From Trueperaceae bacterium (GTDB lineage Bacteria; Deinococcota; Deinococci; Deinococcales; Trueperaceae): 33,720 nucleotides of DNA. This document shows, piece by piece, positions 15,579 through 23,819 of the stretch. The position numbers and the translations under genes are program-made. The notes beneath the pieces are model-generated. The model ran no database searches, had not been told where the DNA came from, and saw nothing but the letters and a program-made list of their open reading frames with translations. Positions within the stretch are counted from its first letter, which is position 1, and every line of letters starts with the position of its first letter. Location of the stretch: NCBI GenBank assembly GCA_030147925.1, contig JASBUK010000021.1, forward strand, positions 1 to 33,720. Direction: 5' to 3'.

Positions 15579-15996
15579 GATTTTTGTTGACACCAACATT
15601 TTTGTTTATGCCCATGATCGCAATGCGCTTAGCAAACAACCGGTGGCCAAGGCGCTTTTAGAGCGTTTATGGCAAGAACAAGGTGGCTGTTTAAGCGTGC
15701 AGGTTTTGCAGGAAGTTTTTGTGAGCTTAACCCGTAAATTAGCTACACCACTTAGTGCGGTGCAGGCACGTGCGGTGCTCGAGCCCTATACCCACTGGCG
15801 TGTCTATGCGCCAGCAGCAAATGACGTATTGGCCGCAATTGATTTGCAGATGCGCACAAAGCTGTCATTTTGGGACGCCATGGTGTTGCATAGTGCCAGC
15901 ATCTTGGGTTGTGAATTGCTTTATTCTGAAGACCTTAATTCAGGTCAGGAAATTGCCGGGGTTCGGATGGTAAATCCTTTTGTGCTCGGGCCCTGA
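15568..15996 (+). CDS. PIN-domain ribonuclease toxin (VapC-like)
   Basis: 142 residues with the acidic PIN active site: Asp8 in IFVDTNIFVYA, the Glu in VLQEVF (about 51), Asp in SFWDAMV (about 107) and Asp in YSEDLN (about 125). PIN toxins cleave RNA, often tRNA or rRNA, with Mg2+ or Mn2+. ATG 15568 is chosen because it gives a short MSAK lead into the VDTN strand. A frame extending to 15475 merely overlaps the antitoxin. It is the second gene of the pair. One host-type GCTCGAGC site lies inside, so the module is not obviously recent. Confidence 0.85.
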   Translation: MSAKIFVDTNIFVYAHDRNALSKQPVAKALLERLWQEQGGCLSVQVLQEVFVSLTRKLATPLSAVQARAVLEPYTHWRVYAPAANDVLAAIDLQMRTKLSFWDAMVLHSASILGCELLYSEDLNSGQEIAGVRMVNPFVLGP

Positions 15997-16014
15997 GGCC
16001 AATTGATATAAATC

Positions 16015-16560
16015 TTAACGCCCTTTGGACACAAAGCGACTGTCGGCATCAAAGAAGCGCAAGGGCGCGTCTTTCCAGGCGCCGGCATAATCTATGCCGA
16101 TACGCGCTGTGGTGATTATGCGCTGCGGGGGTTGGCCTGCTGTTAAATAGAGCGGTTGTTTAAATAGCGGCAGGCCGTTGTACTTTCTGCTTATGCCCAG
16201 TGCCTTGGTCAGTTTGCCAGGGCCGTCGGTTTTACCGCTGATCTGCTTTAGCGGTTCCACGGCGCGTATCAGCACGGCCTGAGCATCACCATTTTGACCG
16301 GCGACGATATTGAACATGTCGTGCATGCCGTAAATTAAATAAACGTAAGCGTAGCCTGCCGGGCCAAACATCGTCTCGGTTCTTTTGGTGCGGCCTTTAG
16401 CAGCGTGGCAGGCGAGATCATGAGTGCCTACATAGGCTTCTGTTTCGACGATGCGAGCTTGTTTTTCGCAGTTGTCCAGCTTATGAATCAGCGTAGCGCC
16501 CAATAGTTCCTGGGCTACGGTGGCGGCGTCGCGTGAAAAAAATGCTTGTCCTAAAATCAT
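16015..16560 (-). CDS. 3-methyladenine DNA glycosylase (Mpg/AAG family)
   Basis: 181 residues, a compact version of the AAG fold (bacterial members are usually about 190-210). IVETEAYVG contains the catalytic glutamate (Glu41), followed by DLACHAAKGRT, MFGPAGYAYVYLIYGMHDMFNIV and the VLIRAVEPL and DGPGKLTKALGI segments of the family. It removes alkylated and deaminated purines in base excision repair. It is monocistronic, divergent from the DJ-1/PfpI gene across 132 bp, with TAGGAAG as a possible ribosome site. Confidence 0.92.
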   Translation of the reverse strand: MILGQAFFSRDAATVAQELLGATLIHKLDNCEKQARIVETEAYVGTHDLACHAAKGRTKRTETMFGPAGYAYVYLIYGMHDMFNIVAGQNGDAQAVLIRAVEPLKQISGKTDGPGKLTKALGISRKYNGLPLFKQPLYLTAGQPPQRIITTARIGIDYAGAWKDAPLRFFDADSRFVSKGR

Positions 16561-16587
16561 GAATTGGCTTCCTAAGGTTCGTTAACA

Positions 16588-16593
16588 AGTCTA
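16588..16593 (-). promoter_or_regulatory. -10 element (TAGACT) of the Mpg glycosylase gene
   Basis: The minus strand reads TATAGACT about 28 nt before ATG 16560. This promoter would give a short leader that includes TAGGAAG. Confidence 0.35.
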
Positions 16594-16680
16594 TACACAA
16601 GTTTGGGATGGCCGCTGTGTTCTCAGCGTCTAAATGCTGTTACTTTGGTTTATAAGGGTCGAAATTTGCCGGGCTGGTTA

Positions 16681-16686
16681 TAAGAT
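16681..16686 (+). promoter_or_regulatory. -10 element (TAAGAT) of the DJ-1/PfpI gene
   Basis: TAAGAT, 6 nt, ATG 16693, no ribosome-binding site: a leaderless start. Confidence 0.55.
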
Positions 16687-16692
16687 AGTTTT

Positions 16693-17292
16693 ATGAACAT
16701 TGCGGTTTTGCTTTTTCACGATGTACACGAACTGGATGTGGTGGGGCCCTACAGCGTCATTAACGCGGCCAGAGCTTTCTTGGACGACCCCGAAGCTCTG
16801 AGCCTCCAAACTATTGCCAAGTCGCGCAATTCCGTACAGACTTCAGGCGGTATGGTTATTACCCCACACTGGGCTTTTGCCAGCGCGCTGCAACCCGAGC
16901 TGCTGATTGTTCCGGGTGGTAAAGGCGTAGTGGCCGCCAGCCGTGATAAAGCGGTGGTCGGATATGTGCGTGAGCAGGTCGAGCGTGTGCGGTTTTTAGC
17001 CAGTGTTTCCACTGGCTCGTTGCTCTTAGGTAAGTTGGGTCTTCTGCGCGATCTTACAGCCACGACCTCTCCTGAAATGCTCGAGCAACTCCGTGATTAT
17101 GAGGTGGGCGAGATTTCTCGTGAGCGAGTGGTCAAAAATGCCTGGCATGGAGGTGGCCTGTGGTGTGCTGGCGGCAGCACGGCAGGCATTGACTTGGGGC
17201 TCGAGCTCCTGACAGAACTCTACGACCCCGAACTTGCTAAGAAAACCGCCGCCCAACTTGACTATCCCTTTAGGCCCGTTACAGCGGAATAA
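16693..17292 (+). CDS. DJ-1/PfpI (isocyanide-hydratase-like) protein with Ser at the nucleophile position
   Basis: 199 residues of the DJ-1/PfpI superfamily: MNIAVLLFHDVHELDVVGPY, LLIVPGGKGV, a nucleophile elbow and GGSTAGIDLGLEL. The elbow normally reads S-V-C-T-G-A/S; here it is S-V-S-T-G-S, with Ser106 replacing the catalytic cysteine (codon TCC). The glutamate partner region (Glu13) is kept. Family members are isocyanide hydratases, glyoxalases, proteases or regulators, mostly relying on this cysteine. The substitution suggests altered or lost catalysis. The gene is leaderless-type and its end overlaps the convergent moeA end by 14 bp. Confidence 0.85.
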   Translation: MNIAVLLFHDVHELDVVGPYSVINAARAFLDDPEALSLQTIAKSRNSVQTSGGMVITPHWAFASALQPELLIVPGGKGVVAASRDKAVVGYVREQVERVRFLASVSTGSLLLGKLGLLRDLTATTSPEMLEQLRDYEVGEISRERVVKNAWHGGGLWCAGGSTAGIDLGLELLTELYDPELAKKTAAQLDYPFRPVTAE

Positions 17293-18499
17293 CTGCTACG
17301 TTTTGGCCTTCTTCGATTTGCTGGTGAGCTGGCACTATCACCAGGCAGTTGGCATAAAGCATCGAGGTGAGCACGCCCGAACTTTGTGAGCCGGTGCTAT
17401 GCACCTGGTATTGCCCGCTGTCTTGGTCAAACTCCAGCACGCCACGTCTAAAGGCTTCTTTGAAACCAGCTCCTTTAAAGATCGAGCCAGCAATAGCGCT
17501 TAAGCGTTGGTAATAGGGTAGAGGGTGGCTCGAGCCCAAACTGCTATGTAAATAAGCCTGAGTCAAGAGCATAAATACCACCATGCTTGATACCGGATTG
17601 CCGGGCAAACCAAAGACGGGTAAACCTTGCCACTCGCCAAAAAGAGCCGGGCCACCGGGCCGGATGGCGACTTTCCAGAAATGTACCTTGCCCTCATCAA
17701 AGAGCAGATCGCGCACAAAATCATAGTTGCCCATCGAGACGCCGCCGGAAGTGACCAGCAAATCCACCCCGCCCACGTTTTCTAGGCTTTGCCTTAAAAT
17801 CTCGGGATCGTCTACGGCCCGGGGCAAAATTACCGCCATGCCGCCCGCATCATTTACCAGCCCCGCCACCGAATAGGAATTGGAGTTATAGACTTGACCA
17901 TCACGAATTGCCTCACCGGGTTCAATGACTACGTCACCGGTGGCTAAAACCCCCACACGGGGCTTTCGGATTACCGGGATACGGGCGTAGCCCATAGATG
18001 CCGCTACTCCAACCGCCGCCGGACTGAGCTGTGTACCGGCCTTTAGGTAGACTTTAGCCGCTTGTAAATCCTGCGCTCTTGGCCTAATGTCCGTCTTGCG
18101 TGCGGGTCGTTTTAGTAGAACTTTATCCCCTGCGTGCTCGGTATCTTCCACGGCAATAATTGCGTCAGCGCCTTCCGGAAGGGGTGCTCCGGTGTAAATA
18201 CTTACCGCTTCGCCGGGGCCGATTTTGCCTGCAAAGACACTACCGGCAGGCACGTCGCCAATGATGTTTAAGCTAACAGGTGTTGTAGCGCTAGCACTAA
18301 CTGTGTCTGCTTCTCGGCAGGCGTAGCCGTCGAGCGCCGAGTTATCACAACTGGGGTGATCGACCTGGCTCGCTAAATCTTGCGCCAGCGTGCGTCCATA
18401 GGCCTGAGACAAGGCCACTTCCTCGGACGCTAATAGCTGGGCTCGAGCCTGCACGATCTTTAGAGCTTCCTCTAGGCTGATTTGACTACGATAATCCAT
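17279..18499 (-). CDS. moeA: Molybdopterin molybdenumtransferase
   Basis: 406 residues with the MoeA/gephyrin layout. SLEEAL opens the N-terminal domain, DNSALDGYA is the conserved substrate loop, TSGGVSMGNYDFV lies in the central MogA-like domain with its catalytic acidic site, and PGNPVSSMVVF leads into the C-terminal beta-barrel domain. It inserts molybdate into adenylylated molybdopterin. It stands alone here, without other cofactor genes. A TAGCAT hexamer 6 nt before ATG 18499 suggests a leaderless transcript. Confidence 0.95.
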   Translation of the reverse strand: MDYRSQISLEEALKIVQARAQLLASEEVALSQAYGRTLAQDLASQVDHPSCDNSALDGYACREADTVSASATTPVSLNIIGDVPAGSVFAGKIGPGEAVSIYTGAPLPEGADAIIAVEDTEHAGDKVLLKRPARKTDIRPRAQDLQAAKVYLKAGTQLSPAAVGVAASMGYARIPVIRKPRVGVLATGDVVIEPGEAIRDGQVYNSNSYSVAGLVNDAGGMAVILPRAVDDPEILRQSLENVGGVDLLVTSGGVSMGNYDFVRDLLFDEGKVHFWKVAIRPGGPALFGEWQGLPVFGLPGNPVSSMVVFMLLTQAYLHSSLGSSHPLPYYQRLSAIAGSIFKGAGFKEAFRRGVLEFDQDSGQYQVHSTGSQSSGVLTSMLYANCLVIVPAHQQIEEGQNVAVIPL

Positions 18500-18505
18500 A
18501 CTGCC

Positions 18506-18511
18506 ATGCTA
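18506..18511 (-). promoter_or_regulatory. -10 element (TAGCAT) of moeA
   Basis: On the minus strand TGC TAGCAT (extended -10) is followed by 6 nt and ATG 18499. Confidence 0.55.
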
Positions 18512-18594
18512 GCAAGTCGGCTTAAGCCACATGTTAAACTCGGCGGGAAAGTTTTTTTCATACCGACTTTAGAAACTTTATCAAGGAGATCATC

Positions 18595-19854
18595 ATGTTT
18601 GACAAGATCAAGGTTCCTGACGGTGACAAGATCACTATTGACAAGGGCGTTTTGCAGGTAGGTAATCGCCCGATTATCGCCTTTATTGAGGGTGATGGTA
18701 CCGGCCCGGATATCTGGGCGGCCTCAAAACGCGTGATAGACGCCGCTGTAGAGAAGGCCTATAGCGGCAAAAAAGAAATTGCCTGGATGGAAGTTTATGC
18801 CGGAGATAAAGCCAACGACGTTTATGACGAGGTTGTCTGGCTCCCCGACGAAACCATTGCGGCTTTAAACGAATATTTAATTGGCATCAAAGGTCCCCTG
18901 ACCACACCGGTGGGTGGCGGTATTCGCTCCATCAACGTTGCCTTGCGCCAGCGCCTCGATCTTTACGCCTGCCTCCGCCCGGTGCAGTATTTCCAGGGCG
19001 TACCCAGCCCCGTGAAAAAACCAGACGATGTGAACATGGTGATCTTCCGCGAAAATACCGAAGACATCTATGCCGGTATCGAATACCAGGCGGATTCTAA
19101 AGAAGTCAAGACCTTCTTAAAATTATTTGAGGAAAACTTCTCGCAGTCTTATGCCAAGATTCGCTTTCCGGAGACGAGCGGTATTGGCATCAAGCCGGTG
19201 TCAAAAGAAGGCACCGAGCGCCTGGTTCGTGCGGCTATCGACTATGTCATTGCCAACGATTTGCCTTCGGTGACGTTGGTTCACAAGGGTAATATCATGA
19301 AGTTTACCGAAGGCGCTTTCCGTGATTGGGGTTATGAACTCGCCAAGCGGGAGTACGGCGCCAGCGAGCTTGACGGCGGCCCTTGGTGCCTCCTTAAAAA
19401 TCCCAAAACAGGTCGTGACATCATCATCAAGGATGTGATTGCCGACGCCATGCTGCAACAGATACTCACCCGTCCTGCCGAATACAGCGTAATTGCTACG
19501 CTTAACCTAAACGGTGACTATATCAGTGACGCCTTAGCAGCCCAGGTAGGCGGCATCGGTATTGCTCCGGGCGCCAATATCAACTATGTGACCGGCCATG
19601 CAGTTTTTGAGGCCACTCATGGCACGGCGCCCAAATATGCCGGGCAGGATAAGGTCAATCCCAGCAGCGTGATTCTCTCCGGCGAAATGATGCTGCGGCA
19701 CCTGGGTTGGCATGAAGCCGCGGATTTAATCATTCACAGTATGAGCAAGACCATTGACAAAAAGACCGTGACCTACGATTTTCACCGCCTGATGGAAGGG
19801 GCGCAGCTGCTCAAATGCAGTGAGTTTGGCACGGCTCTCATTGAGAATATGTAA
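18595..19854 (+). CDS. icd: NADP-dependent isocitrate dehydrogenase
   Basis: 419 residues, close to the E. coli-type enzyme throughout. The isocitrate loop [13 protein letters not shown] (Ser112, matching the regulatory serine of E. coli), [31 protein letters not shown] and [19 protein letters not shown] are present. The Lys-Tyr pair in PKYAGQ is the NADP-selecting determinant. It oxidises isocitrate to 2-oxoglutarate in the citric acid cycle. AAGGAG lies 7-12 nt before ATG 18595, so this abundant enzyme uses a normal leader, unlike many neighbours. Whether the serine is phosphorylated here is unknown; no AceK is in the window. Confidence 0.97.
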   Translation: MFDKIKVPDGDKITIDKGVLQVGNRPIIAFIEGDGTGPDIWAASKRVIDAAVEKAYSGKKEIAWMEVYAGDKANDVYDEVVWLPDETIAALNEYLIGIKGPLTTPVGGGIRSINVALRQRLDLYACLRPVQYFQGVPSPVKKPDDVNMVIFRENTEDIYAGIEYQADSKEVKTFLKLFEENFSQSYAKIRFPETSGIGIKPVSKEGTERLVRAAIDYVIANDLPSVTLVHKGNIMKFTEGAFRDWGYELAKREYGASELDGGPWCLLKNPKTGRDIIIKDVIADAMLQQILTRPAEYSVIATLNLNGDYISDALAAQVGGIGIAPGANINYVTGHAVFEATHGTAPKYAGQDKVNPSSVILSGEMMLRHLGWHEAADLIIHSMSKTIDKKTVTYDFHRLMEGAQLLKCSEFGTALIENM

Positions 19855-19890
19855 TATTTCGGGCTTGAAATTGGTAAGGACTGAAGACCG

Positions 19891-19928
19891 AGGAACGGAG
19901 GAGTGGGGATTTGGGAACGGGGAGCGAG
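19891..19928. repeat. Purine-rich intergenic repeat copy C
   Basis: A G/A-rich segment (AGGAACGGAGGAGTGG through GGGGAGCGAG) downstream of icd. Its words AGGAACG, AGTGGGG and GGGGAGCGAG recur in reverse complement at 24954-24985. The rest of the 165-bp gap shows no gene. Confidence 0.4.
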
Positions 19929-20019
19929 TTATTAACTCTTAGTGATTTAACCACTCAACTTCCCACCCCCACCCTCAAAAGTTCTAAGCTACACATTTTT
20001 TGCTAGTTGCTTCAGCCTG

Positions 20020-20493
20020 CTAAGCTCGCTGTAAACCGCGTCCATCCCAACCGGCATAAGAATAAAACCTGCCTGCTTTGCGGTCACGCAGATAATTGGT
20101 CAGAGGCTCTTTTAGCGGCGGAATAGGAATCAGCTCCTCGACTTCCTCGACCGGGAAAAAGCGCGCCTCGACGATAAAACCATCGGGGTCACGGGGATTT
20201 AAGAGCCCATCGTATTGCGCTAAAAAGGCAAAAGAAACCGCTCGGTCGTTGCGCCGTACATCCTCAACATGCACCGCATAGGCCAGATGCTCGACGTGGG
20301 TGATGTTTAGACCGGTCTCTTCTTTAACTTCGCGGGAGAGCGCATCCAGAGTGGATTCGCCGCGTTCGACCACGCCACCGGGCAGCGTGTAGCGGATATG
20401 ACCAAAGCCTTGCCAGTCGTTGCCTACCAGCAGTACCCGACCCCGGGAGTCGAGCAAAATTGCGGCGGCAACGACAAACTCACGCCGGGCCAC
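20020..20493 (-). CDS. Nudix hydrolase
   Basis: About 157 residues. The Nudix box is complete: GGVVERGESTLDALSREVKEETGL fits G-x5-E-x7-REUxEExGU, which binds Mg2+ and cleaves nucleoside diphosphates linked to other groups. I place the start at GTG 20493, just before the first strand (EFVVAAAILL), giving a 14-nt overlap with prfA. A GTG at 20541 would add residues that overlap the prfA end by 62 nt. Neither start has a good ribosome site. Co-transcription with prfA is likely. The substrate is unknown. Confidence 0.88.
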   Translation of the reverse strand: MARREFVVAAAILLDSRGRVLLVGNDWQGFGHIRYTLPGGVVERGESTLDALSREVKEETGLNITHVEHLAYAVHVEDVRRNDRAVSFAFLAQYDGLLNPRDPDGFIVEARFFPVEEVEELIPIPPLKEPLTNYLRDRKAGRFYSYAGWDGRGLQRA

Positions 20494-21568
20494 TGCTAGC
20501 GCTCGCCAAGTTGTCGAGACGCTGACTTTGTTCGGCTTCACTAAGAGCTTGCGTTAGCTCGTCCAAGCGACCAAACATGATGTCTGAGAGGTTATGAGTG
20601 GTGTAGCCGATGCGATGGTCGGTGACGCGGGACTGTGGAAAGTTGTAAGTGCGGATTTTTTCCGAGCGTTCACCCGTACCGATTTGTACCAGCCGCGCCT
20701 GACGTGCTTGCGCCGCCGCACTTTCACGTTCACGCTCCAGCAGTCTTGCCCGCAAGACCGTTAGGGCCTTCTCTTTGTTTTTTATTTGTGATTTGCCGTC
20801 TTGGCAGGTGACTACGATTTCCTCGGGAGTTCCCGCTTTGTAGGTGATGCGCACTGCCGAGTCGGTGGTATTGAACGACTGACCACCCGGGCCGCTCGAG
20901 CGGTAGACATCTACGCGGTAATCATTAGGGGAGAGGTTGACGTCTACATCCTCCGCTTCAGGCAGAACCGCCACGGTGATAGTGCTGGTGTGAATGCGCC
21001 CTTGCGTTTCGGTTTCCGGTACGCGCTGCACTCGATGAACACCAGACTCGAACTTGAATTTGCTGTAGGCTCCACGGCCAATGATTTCAAAGCTGACCTT
21101 GCTAAAGCCGCCCAAGCTATTTTCATAAGAATCCAGCACCTCGGTCTTAAAACCCAGGGCTTCGGCGTATTTTAAGTACATGTTTAAGACTTCGGCGGCA
21201 AAGAGCGAGGCTTCGTCGCCACCGGCGGCGGCGCGAATTTCTACGATAACGTTTTTGTCGTCAAAGGGGTCTTTGGGCAAAAGCAAAGTTTCTAACTGTC
21301 GCTCGAGCCCTTCTTGCCGGGGTTCAAGAGCCGCCAATTCCTCTTTGGCCATTTCGGCCAGTTCCTCGTCGGCAAGCGCCTCCTGGGCGTTGCCAACGGC
21401 AGCTAAGACATCTTTGTATTCCCGGTAAACCTTGATGATGTTGTTAAGCTCGCTGTAGCGCTGCATGGCCTCACGGTAACGCGACTGGTCGCTTAATAGC
21501 TCCGGGTCGCCTAAGCTGTGCTCGAGCACCTCAAATTCTTCTCTTAGGTTTTCTAACTTCTCGATCAT
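20480..21568 (-). CDS. prfA: Peptide chain release factor 1
   Basis: 362 residues, full length for RF1. The acidic N-terminal helical domain starts MIEKLENLREEF, and the GGQ loop is in RSSGPGGQSFNTTDSAV, which triggers peptidyl-tRNA hydrolysis at UAA and UAG. IVTCQDGKSQIKNKEKAL and KIRTYNFPQSRVTDHRIG follow as expected. I choose ATG 21568 over an upstream extension to 21688, because TAGACT sits 7 nt before it and the protein then begins exactly as RF1 normally does. The next gene on the strand is the Nudix hydrolase; the K+ channel gene is divergent. Confidence 0.96.
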   Translation of the reverse strand: MIEKLENLREEFEVLEHSLGDPELLSDQSRYREAMQRYSELNNIIKVYREYKDVLAAVGNAQEALADEELAEMAKEELAALEPRQEGLERQLETLLLPKDPFDDKNVIVEIRAAAGGDEASLFAAEVLNMYLKYAEALGFKTEVLDSYENSLGGFSKVSFEIIGRGAYSKFKFESGVHRVQRVPETETQGRIHTSTITVAVLPEAEDVDVNLSPNDYRVDVYRSSGPGGQSFNTTDSAVRITYKAGTPEEIVVTCQDGKSQIKNKEKALTVLRARLLERERESAAAQARQARLVQIGTGERSEKIRTYNFPQSRVTDHRIGYTTHNLSDIMFGRLDELTQALSEAEQSQRLDNLASASSGPA

Positions 21569-21575
21569 TGCTCTT

Positions 21576-21581
21576 AGTCTA
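21576..21581 (-). promoter_or_regulatory. -10 element (TAGACT) of prfA
   Basis: Minus strand TAGACT, 7 nt, ATG 21568, with no Shine-Dalgarno site: a leaderless start. Confidence 0.6.
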
Positions 21582-21662
21582 CCGTTAATCCCCTCAAAAG
21601 ATTGATAACTACCCAATGTCGGCCAGCCGTTATACCTGCAAGTGCAGTTATCCTTAGCGCGG

Positions 21663-21668
21663 TAGGAT
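21663..21668 (+). promoter_or_regulatory. -10 element (TAGGAT) of the K+ channel gene
   Basis: TAGGAT, 6 nt, ATG 21675, with no ribosome site: leaderless. It is divergent from the prfA promoter about 80 bp away. Confidence 0.55.
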
Positions 21669-21674
21669 ATTACT

Positions 21675-22475
21675 ATGCAGAATTTCAAAGAGCGTCTTGG
21701 TCACATCATCTTTGAAACAGACACGCCTGCCAGCAGGCTCTTTGACGTAGCCTTGCTGTGGGCCATTCTAATTAGTGTCATCCTGGTCATGCTTGAAAGC
21801 GTCGTGGGTTTTCGGGAGCAATACGGTCTGAGTTTGAGAATACTCGAGTGGATTTTCACCGGACTTTTCACTATTGAATATGCCATTAGGATTTATGTTG
21901 CCTACAACCGCCCAAAGTACATTCGCAGTTTCTACGGCATTGTGGATCTGCTGGCGATATTGCCCACTTATCTGAGCCTTTTCTTTGCCGGAACGCAGTA
22001 TTTTATCGTCATTCGGGCGCTCAGATTGCTGCGGGTGTTCCGGGTACTAAAATTAGTGCGTTTTTTGGGCGAGGCCGGCACGCTGGTCAGGGCGCTTAGG
22101 GCCAGCCGCGAAAAAATCACCGTTTTTCTGGTGACGGTCATTACCCTTGTCGTCGTCATTGGTTCGCTGATGTTTTTGGTCGAAGGCGAAGAAAACGGCT
22201 TTAATAACATTCCCGTAAGTATTTATTGGGCGATTGTCACCCTTACCACGGTAGGCTATGGCGATATCGCGCCAAGAACGCCCTTAGGACAATTTCTTTC
22301 CGCTATCGTGATGATTTTGGGCTATGGCATTATCGCCGTGCCAACAGGCATCGTTTCGGTGGAACTGGCTCGAGCCGAGCGGCAGGAAAGGCCCAGAACC
22401 TGCTCCGATTGCCAGCGCAGCGGTCATGACCCCGACGCGGTTTTTTGCAAGTACTGTGGTGAATTGCTCGATTAA
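21675..22475 (+). CDS. Voltage-gated K+ channel with a C-terminal zinc ribbon
   Basis: 266 residues of the six-helix voltage-gated ion channel family. Helix S4 carries regularly spaced charges (Arg114, 117, 120, 123, Lys126, Arg129), followed by S5, the pore helix and the potassium filter TVGYGD (192-197), then S6. After a short ARAERQERPR linker comes C-x2-C...C-x2-C (Cys243, 246, 258, 261) in CSDCQRSGHDPDAVFCKYCG, a zinc ribbon in place of the usual ligand-binding or TrkA domain. It should pass K+ across the inner membrane in response to voltage. The gene ends overlapping the convergent binding-protein gene by 4 bp. Confidence 0.93.
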   Translation: MQNFKERLGHIIFETDTPASRLFDVALLWAILISVILVMLESVVGFREQYGLSLRILEWIFTGLFTIEYAIRIYVAYNRPKYIRSFYGIVDLLAILPTYLSLFFAGTQYFIVIRALRLLRVFRVLKLVRFLGEAGTLVRALRASREKITVFLVTVITLVVVIGSLMFLVEGEENGFNNIPVSIYWAIVTLTTVGYGDIAPRTPLGQFLSAIVMILGYGIIAVPTGIVSVELARAERQERPRTCSDCQRSGHDPDAVFCKYCGELLD

Positions 22476-23620
22476 GGCACAGCCAACAAGCGACCTTCGC
22501 GGATGGTGGCAATAAGCAGCGAGCGCACATCGACACCCTGGTGATCGGCTTCGCTGTAGTCATAAACCGCTGCCGCACCGGCCACGGGTCTTAAACCCAC
22601 CAGCGAATCGCGCATAGCCTGTCTAAAAACCGCTGTTTCATTGGGGTCAAGGCCCAAAGAAAGGGTCTGTTCTATAGCGGCACGAAGCAAAACAAAGGCG
22701 TCCCAGACATAGGCTCCACTGCTGCTGGCGTTACCCGGGCCGTAAACCGCCGCCATATTCTGCAAGTAATTGTTCGCCTCTGCCCAGTTGGGGTTTTTAG
22801 CATCCAGAGAGTCGAATACGGCTACGGCATCGCTGACTATGCGCACCCCTTCGAATTTGCCGTTTGACAGCCGTGGCAAGCCGGGCTCGAGCCCGGCATT
22901 TAAATAGATAGCCCCACGATAACCTCGTTCCTTTAGGGCAGTTACCGCCAATTCGCTGTCCTTGGCCAGACCCCAAACCAGAACGCCAGCCGGTTGCCGG
23001 GTAGCGATCCAAAGTGCCTCCGGGGTCAGCACGCGCACGTCTGGTCGGTAGCGCGTTTCGGCGACCAAGCTAAGGCCGCTGCCAGGACCTAAGCTCTGCT
23101 CGAGCGCCGCTTTGGCCGCATCGCCATAGCTGTTATCCAGAGTCATGAGTGCCAGTTTGTCGGCCCCTCTACTGGCAATGTCAAGCACCATGCGGCGGAT
23201 GCGCACGGCGTCGCTAGCAGGCAGGCTAAACAGCCAGTATGGCGCTGCCGAGTCCAGGGCCAAAGGGTTTAATGACAGCGTCAGAACTTTCAGCGCTAGG
23301 CCTTCATTGCTGATAGCCGTTGCGGTGGCCAAGTTGTTGCAACAAATGATTGCCTGAACCTGCTCTTGCTCTACTAAGCGTTGCACCTCGCGCTTAGCGC
23401 TCAAGGGATCACCGTTGTCGTTGGTGATGATAATCTCGATTGGCACACCAAAAATTCCCTGTGTTGCGCGTAGCTGTCCCTGGATTAGACGCAGGACATT
23501 TACCTGTGTCCGACCTTTGGTGGTAGTCGTGGAAAGTACCGCGCCAATACGGATGGATTGACCCCAGCCAAACGTGATGAGACTAAGAGCTAACAGACTG
23601 ATGAGCCATTTGCGCCACAT
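22472..23620 (-). CDS. Orphan branched-chain amino acid-type ABC substrate-binding protein
   Basis: 382 residues with a signal peptide (MWRKW, hydrophobic core, cleavage near GWG-QS). The following periplasmic-binding-protein type 1 (Leu/Ile/Val-like) domain has SIRIGAVLS, TNDNGDPLSAKREVQRLV, then the lobe-joining LMTLDNSYGDAAK and GVLVWGLAKDSELAVTALKERGY. Relatives bind branched-chain amino acids, amides or urea. No permease or ATPase genes are adjacent, so it must serve a transporter encoded elsewhere or act as a sensor. The upstream CACAAT hexamer 6 nt before ATG 23620 is only a weak promoter match. Confidence 0.85.
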   Translation of the reverse strand: MWRKWLISLLALSLITFGWGQSIRIGAVLSTTTTKGRTQVNVLRLIQGQLRATQGIFGVPIEIIITNDNGDPLSAKREVQRLVEQEQVQAIICCNNLATATAISNEGLALKVLTLSLNPLALDSAAPYWLFSLPASDAVRIRRMVLDIASRGADKLALMTLDNSYGDAAKAALEQSLGPGSGLSLVAETRYRPDVRVLTPEALWIATRQPAGVLVWGLAKDSELAVTALKERGYRGAIYLNAGLEPGLPRLSNGKFEGVRIVSDAVAVFDSLDAKNPNWAEANNYLQNMAAVYGPGNASSSGAYVWDAFVLLRAAIEQTLSLGLDPNETAVFRQAMRDSLVGLRPVAGAAAVYDYSEADHQGVDVRSLLIATIREGRLLAVP

Positions 23621-23786
23621 AATTTTATTGTGCGCAGCTAGAGATTTGAGGACTATGAGTAGGTAATGTGAGTTATCTTACACAGCTTTTATAAAACCCG
23701 TTTTTTAAGACAAATTAGGCTGAGACCCCGATGAGAACATGATTTTGGGCTCATCAATATCTCAGTTAAATTTGTTATCTTTCCTG

Positions 23787-23796
23787 GTGCTAGACA
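23787..23796 (+). promoter_or_regulatory. Candidate -10 of the LysM-M23 gene
   Basis: GTGC followed by TAGACA is an extended -10-like sequence about 24 nt before ATG 23820. The 23621-23819 gap also has GATGAG...CTCATC as an inverted repeat. No gene is seen in it. Confidence 0.3.
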
Positions 23797-23819
23797 TCTT
23801 CTTGGGGACTATGGATTAA

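Noticed and set aside
19856-19881. Terminator after icd
   Set aside because: The ATTTC/GAAAT pair is only 5 bp, A/T-rich and not followed by a T-run.
21569-21688. Upstream extension of prfA to 21688
   Set aside because: The extra residues are cysteine- and tryptophan-rich and unlike RF1. ATG 21568 has the promoter hexamer at the right distance and the standard RF1 beginning.
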